Shown here: positions 58,076-64,000 of the stretch, in pieces | How positions within the stretch are numbered: position 1 is the first letter of the stretch | Layout: each line of letters starts with the position of its first letter | Assembly (NCBI GenBank): GCA_963793095.1 | Contig: CAWBYY010000004.1 | Location: forward strand, 124,001-188,000 | DNA length: 64,000 bases | Source: CAVWDI01 sp963793095 | GTDB lineage: Bacteria; Chloroflexota; Anaerolineae; Anaerolineales; UBA4823 | Direction: 5' to 3' | Notes under the pieces: generated by a model | The model's input: the letters and a program-made list of their open reading frames with translations, nothing else | What the model was told of the DNA's origin: nothing | Database searches by the model: none | Made by a program: the position numbers and the translations under genes

Positions 58076-58747
58076 TTACGACGACCGCAACAACTGAATT
58101 GTTGTATCAAGTTTCCCGAGTAATTCTAATTCAGTTGAATTATGGTTTTCTGCATTTACCCGGTTTTTCATTCGCTTTTCTAATCTTTCTAGATCTGGTA
58201 TGGCTTCTAAATAGCCTACATTTCCGATTAATTCCAACGATATCAGGCGAATTTCAGCTGGTTGATCTCTATCCATCACAATTCTTGTAAGTTGATCTCC
58301 AGCGCAGGCACACGAACATAGAAGTTGAACAACGAATTCCATTGAGTGAGGATCAACTTCTGCGAGTTCAAGAAGAGAAGTCAATTCCTTAACGCTGATT
58401 CTAGATAAATAATCAGCTAATATATTCCGGGATTTTTTGGATTGATCTGAGGTGGGTTTTGAACCATCCAGCATATCCGCCAGGACCTTTACAATGAATG
58501 AACGTAGAGATAAATCTGGTTCAGTTAGTCGGCTTGCCAGCAAATATACAATAACCGGGTTCTGCTTTATTTCATCAAGTTCAATAAGACTTTGAAAGCC
58601 TTTCTTACGTGCCAACAATTCCTGAGATATTAATAATTCTGCTGCAGCCCAAATTTCAGTGAGATTATCAGGCGAAGTAGGAGGGTCAGTTTTTTTTTCA
58701 TCTGACCAATCATGTTGAAAATTTTGATTGGAAAACCGCGTTTTCAA
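58076..58747 (-). CDS. HEAT-like helical-repeat protein, unknown function
   Basis: 223 residues, almost wholly alpha-helical with Leu/Ile spacing and Asp-Pro/Glu-Pro turns typical of HEAT/ARM-like repeats (VIVYLLASRLTEPDLSLRSFIVKVLADML; IRLISLELIGNVGYLEAIPDLERL). No signal peptide. It starts 13 bases after the transketolase stop on the same strand, so it is probably cotranscribed with it. Confidence 0.65.
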   Translation of the reverse strand: MKTRFSNQNFQHDWSDEKKTDPPTSPDNLTEIWAAAELLISQELLARKKGFQSLIELDEIKQNPVIVYLLASRLTEPDLSLRSFIVKVLADMLDGSKPTSDQSKKSRNILADYLSRISVKELTSLLELAEVDPHSMEFVVQLLCSCACAGDQLTRIVMDRDQPAEIRLISLELIGNVGYLEAIPDLERLEKRMKNRVNAENHNSTELELLGKLDTTIQLLRSS

Positions 58748-58759
58748 GCCGCTCCAGTA

Positions 58760-60779
58760 TCAAGAAATAAATTCATTCGCAGTATTAAAAATATTATCTA
58801 CAGTCAGTCCATATTCTTCATATATTATTTCATATGGAGCCGAAACCCCGAAATTATTTACAGATATGATCTTGCCTTTATCTCCAACCCATTTCTCCCA
58901 TCCCATTGAGATCCCGGCTTCAACCGCAATCCTGTTTGGAATATCAACCGGAAAAACAGATTCCCGGTATTGTGTTTCCTGGTTCTCAAATAACTCCCAG
59001 CTAGGAAATGAAACAACTCTTACATTTTTCCCGGATTCCACCAGCTTATATGCAGCTTTTAATATCAAATCCACTTCAGAGCCGCTTCCCATTAAAATTA
59101 ACTCCGGTTGCTTATCACCAAAATCCCTTAAAACATATGCACCTTTTCTTAATCCGGTTGCAGAACTATACGTTGAACGGTCAATAACCGGTAGATTCTG
59201 TCTAGATAATAATAAAGCCGTTGGTCCTTCTCTCCTTTTAATCGCGATTCGCCATGCTTCACTGACTTCATTCGCGTCTGCGGGCCGAAGTACGACCAGA
59301 TTTGGTATCCCACGCAGCGAAGCCAGTTGCTCCACAGGCTGGTGAGTTGGTCCATCCTCCCCCAGACCGATGCTGTCATGGGTGAAAATCCAGATACACG
59401 GATAACCTGAAAGTGCAGACAAGCGGATCGAAGGTCTCATATAGTCTGAAAAAACCAGGAAGGTGCCTCCATATGGAATTACCCCGCCGTGGGCTGCCAT
59501 GCCGTTTATCGCTGCACCCATTCCATGTTCTCTAACTCCAAAATGGAAATTTCTGCCTTCACGATCAGAAATTTGAAAACTTGGAAAACCATCAATCCAG
59601 GTTTTATTTGAAGGTGTGAGATCAGCGGACCCACCAATCAATTCTGGAATTGATTTAGACAAAGAATTAATCACCTTACCGGATGCAGAACGGGTCGCCA
59701 TTCCCTTATCGTCGGCTGGAAATTCAGGTAAAGCATTTTCCCATTTATACGGCAGTTTTCCCGAAATTCTTCTTTTTAATTCTTCAGCTAAATCAGGGTA
59801 TTCTTTCCCATACTGATGAAATTGGTCTTTCCACTCGAGCTCAACTTCCTGACCGTGCTGCAAGCTTTTTCGGTAGTGTTGAAGAACATCATCAGGGACA
59901 AAGAACCGTGGAGAAACCGGCCAACCTAATTTTAATTTTGCGTTGTCTAATTCATCATCTCCTGGAGGTTCACCATGGGCTTTGGCGGTATTTTGTCGGG
60001 TTGGCAGACCAAAACCAATTTCAGTACGTGCAATTATCAAAGAGGGTCTTGGATCAGCTTTAGCTTTCCAGATGGCAGAATCGATAGCATCAGGGTTATT
60101 TCCATTTTCAACCTTTACTACGTGCCAACCATACAGATTCAAAACGAGCCCCGCGGTCTTCGGTAAAAGTAATGTCCGTGCTTCCATCGATCGATATTCG
60201 ATTATCGTCATACACATATATCAGCTTGCCCAAACGCAGATGTCCTGCAAGCGAAGCAGATTCTGAAGCCACACCTTCCATCAAATCGCCATCTGTGACA
60301 ATCGCATATATATAATGGTTTATTATTTTATAATCTCGTTTGTTAAAAATGGAAGCAAGATGTTCTTCAGCGATTGCCATCCCAACACCATTTCCAAATC
60401 CCTGTCCCAAAGGCCCGGTCGTTACTTCTACACCTGGAGTTATTCCTCGTTCTGGATGACCAGGTGTTTTACTTCCCCACTGCCGGAAACTTTTTATGTC
60501 ATCCAAGGATAAATCATAACCAGTCAGGTATAACAGACTGTATAAAAGCATTGATCCGTGTCCACCGGACAGGATAAAACGGTCTCTATCAGGCCAGTCA
60601 GGATTTTTTGGGTTATGTTTCAGATGTCTAACCCAGATTGTATATGCTATTGCTGCCGCCCCCATTGGCAATCCTGGGTGACCCGAATTTGCTTCCTGAA
60701 CAGCGTCTGCTGATAAAAAGCGAATAGTGTTAATTGATTTATTCACCAACTCATCGGATGTAATATTATTGTTTTCCAT
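58760..60779 (-). CDS. tkt: Transketolase (frameshifted)
   Basis: ThDP enzyme of the pentose phosphate pathway. The N-terminal part (60779 down to about 60135) has SGHPGLPMGAA, GHGSMLLYSLLYLTGY, GPLGQGFGNGVG and the ThDP site TDGDLMEGVASE. The rest continues in another frame with YGWHVVKVENGNN, HGEPPGDDE, REHGMGAAINGMA, THDSIGLGEDGPTHQP and LMGSGSEVD. One extra base at 60134 breaks the frame. Without it the protein is 672 residues, the normal length. Both catalytic halves are intact, so an assembly indel is the likely cause. Confidence 0.9.
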
Positions 60780-61160
60780 AACAATATCTCCACGAATAGA
60801 TACTCGCTATTTTACCCCATCATTAAAATAAAAATATTTACCAAAAAAAGCTGATAAATTCGTTTAAATTACGAGAAAATCTAATCCGAAAGCCCAAGTG
60901 ACAAATGTCTGAAAGGTATCATGTCTTTTGCCACTTACCATTTTGTGAATATTGTCACATACTTTATTTTGGATGCTTCCGGCATTCAGTATGGATTGTT
61001 TTAATAATTTTAAACTTTTGATTTGTTCGGTAAAAATCGTTTTCATTTTTTTGCTAGCATAATATCTGTTCATGTATTAATTACATACAGTAGCGCTCAT
61101 GCAAATCACCTTTCCCGGCAACCATAATAACTACATTTACATCACTCAGGAGGTTAACTG
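60780..61160. other. Divergent regulatory region between tkt and the Fe-S oxidoreductase operon
   Basis: 381 bases without a believable gene. It contains a perfect CRP/FNR-type palindrome at 60944-60959. AGGAGG (61150-61155) is the ribosome-binding site of the 61161 gene. No clear promoter boxes were assigned. Confidence 0.45.
60944..60959. promoter_or_regulatory. CRP/FNR-family operator candidate
   Basis: TGTGA-ATATTG-TCACA, a perfect match to the TGTGA-N6-TCACA half-site pattern of the CRP/FNR family. It lies 165 bases upstream of tkt (minus strand) and 200 bases upstream of the Fe-S oxidoreductase/etf operon, so it could serve either. Confidence 0.5.
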
Positions 61161-62363
61161 ATGGCGACTTCTGCTTTAGAAGAATTGTCGATTACCGAAT
61201 CTTTTTATGAGAGTCTTTTCGAAGTTGAAGAAGGAGAAAGGATTCGCACATGCCTGCAATGCGCAACCTGTAGCGGAGTATGCCCATTTGGTTATCTGAT
61301 GGAATACCCACCAGGAAAAATGATAAGTATGATGCGCGCCAACTTATTTGATAAAGTTTTAGATTCAGAATCAGTCTGGATGTGCATATCATGTTATGCG
61401 TGTACTGAAGTTTGTCCAAAGAAAATTCCACTTACACCTGGTTTAATGACTCGGGCTAAGGAAGAATTATTGCTTGCAGGGAATATTCCATCTGAACTTC
61501 AAAGCGCGTTGGAATTTTCCCAGAGATATGGTAACCCTCTAGGAGAATCTCCAAAGAAAAGAGCCGATTGGATAAGAGGTGTTACTCCGCCAATACCATT
61601 AATGAAAGAAATTGCCAGACCAGTTGATATCCTCTGGTTTGTGGGCGATTATCCTTCATACCATCCCCGTATCCAACAAACCTCCAGAGCGTTTGCTAAT
61701 ATTCTTAATGCGCTTGATATTGATTTCGGGATTCTTGGAAGGGAGGAGAGCAGCGATGGGGATTCACAGAGATTAGCTGGAGAAAAAGGCTTATTTGAGA
61801 TATTAGCTGAAAAAAATGGTAAAGTTTTTGAAAATTACCAGTTCAATGAGATTGTTACTACCGATCCCCATGCTTATAACGCGATAAAAAATGAATACCC
61901 CAAATTGGGAATTTCCTATCCCGTACGCCACTATTCAGAATTTCTGTTTGAACGACTTGAACAAATTAAACCTTTGCTGGTTAATGAAGTCAATGCAAAA
62001 GTTGCATACCATGATCCCTGTTACCTCGGAAGAGTAAATGGAATATATGATCCCCCCCGTGAGCTGATAAAAGCCATCCCTGGAATCGATCTGGTTGAAA
62101 TGTCACATAATCGCGAAACCAGTCTCTGCTGCGGCGGTGGAGGAGGCGGGATGTGGCTGGATGGATACCAATGGGAAAGAGCTCATGTCCGGCTTTCTGA
62201 ATGGCGAGTTCGCGAAGCAGTTTCTGCAGGTGCTGAGATATTAGCCGTTGCTTGCCCTTACGAACCACCCAGGTTTGAAGATGCTGCAAAAATGGTTCAG
62301 GGCACCTCTACTTTAATTATTAAGGACGTTATCGAATTATTAGCTGACTCTATTGAAGAATAG
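61161..62363 (+). CDS. Heterodisulfide-reductase-like Fe-S oxidoreductase (HdrD/GlpC type)
   Basis: 400 residues, soluble. Two [4Fe-4S] ferredoxin motifs come first: CLQCATCSGVCPFG and CISCYACTEVCP. Two CCG domains follow: the first has lost its cysteines (WFVGDYPSYHPR); the second is intact (YHDPCYLGR with LCCGGGGGGMW). This is the layout of HdrD/GlpC-like electron carriers. It is followed by etfB and etfA in one operon with strong ribosome-binding sites, so ETF probably passes electrons to or from this protein, linking an acyl-CoA or other dehydrogenase to the quinone or disulfide pool. Confidence 0.88.
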   Translation: MATSALEELSITESFYESLFEVEEGERIRTCLQCATCSGVCPFGYLMEYPPGKMISMMRANLFDKVLDSESVWMCISCYACTEVCPKKIPLTPGLMTRAKEELLLAGNIPSELQSALEFSQRYGNPLGESPKKRADWIRGVTPPIPLMKEIARPVDILWFVGDYPSYHPRIQQTSRAFANILNALDIDFGILGREESSDGDSQRLAGEKGLFEILAEKNGKVFENYQFNEIVTTDPHAYNAIKNEYPKLGISYPVRHYSEFLFERLEQIKPLLVNEVNAKVAYHDPCYLGRVNGIYDPPRELIKAIPGIDLVEMSHNRETSLCCGGGGGGMWLDGYQWERAHVRLSEWRVREAVSAGAEILAVACPYEPPRFEDAAKMVQGTSTLIIKDVIELLADSIEE

Positions 62364-62394
62364 CATTTTTACTCTCGCATAAAGGAGGGCTCTT

Positions 62395-63159
62395 ATGAAC
62401 ATTGTGGTTATCGAAAAACTTGTACCCGACCTGGTTGAAGAATTGGAAATCAGTGATACAGGTACTTCACTCGATATGGAATGGCTGAGATTGATCATAA
62501 ATGAATTTGATGATCATGCTCTGGAACAGGCAATCTTGATAAAAGAAAGTTCTGATGCGCATATAACAGTAATATCCCCACAATTTGAGGGAGTCGATGA
62601 TATTCTGTTTACCGCAATATCAAAGGGAGCAGACCGTGTAATTAAATTAGTGGGCGACTTTGAAAACGATTTGAACAGCCATGCATTGGCAAGAGCGCTT
62701 TCCAATATTGTTAAGGAAATCAACCCTGATCTGGTTCTAACCGGCGTCCAGGCGAATAACGATCTGGACGGCTCAGTTGGCCCATTACTCTCGGAATATT
62801 TAGGAATTCCATATGTTGGATATGTGGCAGGAGTATCGATCGAAAATGAGAATGTTAAAGTGCGGAAGGAATACCCTGGAGGATTAGGCGCCGAAATGCT
62901 TGTCACGATGCCCGCCCTTCTTGGAATTCAGGCGGCTGAATCGCCTCCTCGCTATGTGGCTATCAGTAAAATCCGCCAGGCTATGAAGACAGCAGAAATT
63001 GTAGAAATGGATGTTTCAGACTTAGATACGAGTGGTGGTCCACCAGTAAACCGGATGTACCTGCCTGAATCAGGTGAAAGAGCGACCATGATAGAAGGAG
63101 ATGAAGAGCAAGTTGCAGCTAGATTAATTGAGATCTTCAAGGAATTGGATGTACTGTAA
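62395..63159 (+). CDS. etfB: Electron transfer flavoprotein beta subunit
   Basis: 254 residues. ETF beta domain: IVVIEKLVPD at the N-terminus, DDHALEQAILIKE, GADRVIKL, DLVLTGVQANND and GLGAEMLVTMPALLGIQAAE with SPPRYVAISKIRQA, the recognition-loop region. The N-terminus is shorter in the CVK region than in classical EtfB. GGAGG lies nine bases before the ATG. It pairs with the partial etfA 17 bases downstream. Confidence 0.9.
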   Translation: MNIVVIEKLVPDLVEELEISDTGTSLDMEWLRLIINEFDDHALEQAILIKESSDAHITVISPQFEGVDDILFTAISKGADRVIKLVGDFENDLNSHALARALSNIVKEINPDLVLTGVQANNDLDGSVGPLLSEYLGIPYVGYVAGVSIENENVKVRKEYPGGLGAEMLVTMPALLGIQAAESPPRYVAISKIRQAMKTAEIVEMDVSDLDTSGGPPVNRMYLPESGERATMIEGDEEQVAARLIEIFKELDVL

Positions 63160-63176
63160 TGCCAAGGAGGAGCGAG

Positions 63177-64000
63177 ATGACACAAGACATATACGTAATT
63201 ATCGAACATCTTCAAGGAAATATCCTGGATATTTCCTATGTTATGCTGGCTGCTGCAAAAGAACTTTCTGTTACAACAGGTGGAAATGTTACTGCAGTTC
63301 TACTGGGGGAAAATTGCAAGGAACTATCGAGTAATTTTAATGCAGATACAGTTCTCTATATTGAACACAAGTCTCTGGCTCACTTTACTTCCGATGCATA
63401 TCAGAACACTCTTACAGATTTGATAGAAAAAGAAAACCCGCGGGTTGTGTTGTTCGGAAACACATCAATTGGTTCTGACATAGCGGGTGTAATTTCAGCC
63501 CGATTGGGATTACCCCTGATAAATTCATGCAAAAAATTTGAAAATGGAAAATACATTAGCCAGATATGCGGTGGAAAAATAAATGTAGAAGGTGATCTTC
63601 CAGAACCAACAGCGCTTATAACTATGCTTCCTGGTGGTTACAAATTAGAAAATGGTAAAACGGATAAACCACCGGAAATTATAAATTACGATCCACCTTC
63701 ATTAGATAATTTAAACGTCATGTTTATCAAATATTTGGAACCTGAAACAAGTGATGTGGATATAACTCAACAGAAAATCTTGGTCTCAGTAGGTAGAGGT
63801 ATCCAAACTGAAGATAATTTAGATCTTGCAATTGAATTAGCTAAAATTTTAGGTGGAACAGTTTGCGCTTCCCGACCAGTTGTAGATCAGGGTTGGTTGC
63901 CGATTTCGCGTATGGTCGGAAAATCTGGAAAGAATGTGAAACCAAAGCTATATTTTGCTCTGGGTATAAGTGGTGCACCTGAGCATATAGAAGGTATCAT
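63177..64000 (+). CDS. etfA: Electron transfer flavoprotein alpha subunit (3' end outside the window)
   Basis: Starts ATG at 63177 after AAGGAGG (63164-63170) and stays open to the last base: 274 codons seen of about 320. The N-terminal ETF domain has VVLFGNTSIGSDIAGVISARLG. The C-terminal FAD-binding domain has ILVSVGRGIQTEDNLDLAIELA, DQGWLPISRMVGKSGKNV and KLYFALGISGAPEH, the conserved FAD contacts. It completes the EtfAB pair coupled to the Fe-S oxidoreductase upstream. Confidence 0.92.
   Translation, partial: MTQDIYVIIEHLQGNILDISYVMLAAAKELSVTTGGNVTAVLLGENCKELSSNFNADTVLYIEHKSLAHFTSDAYQNTLTDLIEKENPRVVLFGNTSIGSDIAGVISARLGLPLINSCKKFENGKYISQICGGKINVEGDLPEPTALITMLPGGYKLENGKTDKPPEIINYDPPSLDNLNVMFIKYLEPETSDVDITQQKILVSVGRGIQTEDNLDLAIELAKILGGTVCASRPVVDQGWLPISRMVGKSGKNVKPKLYFALGISGAPEHIEGI

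Noticed and set aside
60864..61073. 69-residue minus-strand ORF in the tkt/Fe-S oxidoreductase gap
   Set aside because: No ribosome-binding site, no recognisable motif, and it runs through the CRP-type palindrome; treated as chance.
1..64000. CRISPR arrays, rRNA genes, insertion sequences
   Set aside because: Looked for regular direct repeats, rRNA signatures and transposase motifs on both strands and saw none.

Overview
The window is a low-GC bacterial chromosome segment with no phage, plasmid, insertion sequence or CRISPR array. It carries a complete acetyl-CoA synthase/CO dehydrogenase operon, a full hypABFCDE hydrogenase-maturation set and an ETF/heterodisulfide-reductase-like electron-transfer module. 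Housekeeping genes, two tRNAs and several secreted or lipid-anchored proteins fill the rest. The gene set fits an uncultured anaerobic Chloroflexota (Anaerolineae or Dehalococcoidia-like) with a Wood-Ljungdahl pathway. That assignment is inferred from the overall impression of the proteins; there is no rRNA in the window.

Layout: 1-4.0 kb holds a partial tyrosine recombinase, an aspartate-type aminotransferase and ATP-dependent PEP carboxykinase, the last two translationally coupled (aspartate to oxaloacetate to PEP). 4-9.6 kb holds HflX, an M28 lipoprotein, TrmFO, TatA and a thioredoxin-VKOR fusion. 9.7-15.7 kb holds hypA-B-F-C-D-E, followed by a convergent methyltransferase. 16.4-24 kb holds a small Cys/acidic protein, Rel/SpoT, an ECF sigma/anti-sigma pair, an XRE-cupin regulator with TrmO, a penicillin-binding lipoprotein and tRNA-Asp. 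24.4-28.6 kb holds panB, an unrecognised 399-aa protein and a glutamate-type dehydrogenase fused to CBS domains. 28.6-39.2 kb is the acs operon on the minus strand: an HMA-like protein, cooS/acsA, an acsB::acsD fusion, acsC, acsV (RACo) and acsE, with a terminator hairpin after it and a terminator-like hairpin in its leader. 39.5-45.8 kb holds tRNA-Met(CAT), a polyprenyl synthase, TatD, DeoB, a phosphomannomutase and GlmM. 45.9-58.7 kb holds cysteine desulfurase-MnmA-Nudix, NudL, L25, Fe-ADH with an ABM protein, a tandem phosphofructokinase, an LCP protein, SmpB, an IscA-type protein, an SH3 protein, a zinc-ribbon protein and a helical-repeat protein. 58.8-64 kb holds transketolase and then an Fe-S oxidoreductase with etfB and partial etfA.

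How they work together: CooS makes CO from CO2. AcsE passes a methyl group from methyl-THF to the corrinoid protein AcsC/AcsD. AcsV (RACo) re-reduces inactive corrinoid, and AcsB condenses methyl, CO and CoA to acetyl-CoA. The hyp genes would mature a [NiFe] hydrogenase encoded elsewhere, a possible electron source.

A striking property of this sequence is at least nine single-base frameshifts in otherwise well-conserved genes: pckA, the VKOR protein, hypA, hypC, a methyltransferase, acsB (twice), glmM and tkt. Several of these genes are usually essential. The simplest reading is residual indel error in the assembly, but two sites share the same in-phase heptamer and one sits in an A8 tract, so recoding or slippage should be excluded. 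The most biologically novel items are the AcsB-AcsD fusion, the HMA-like protein heading the CODH/ACS operon, the dehydrogenase-CBS fusion, the tandem PFK with a degenerate second half, and the unknown 399-aa gene.
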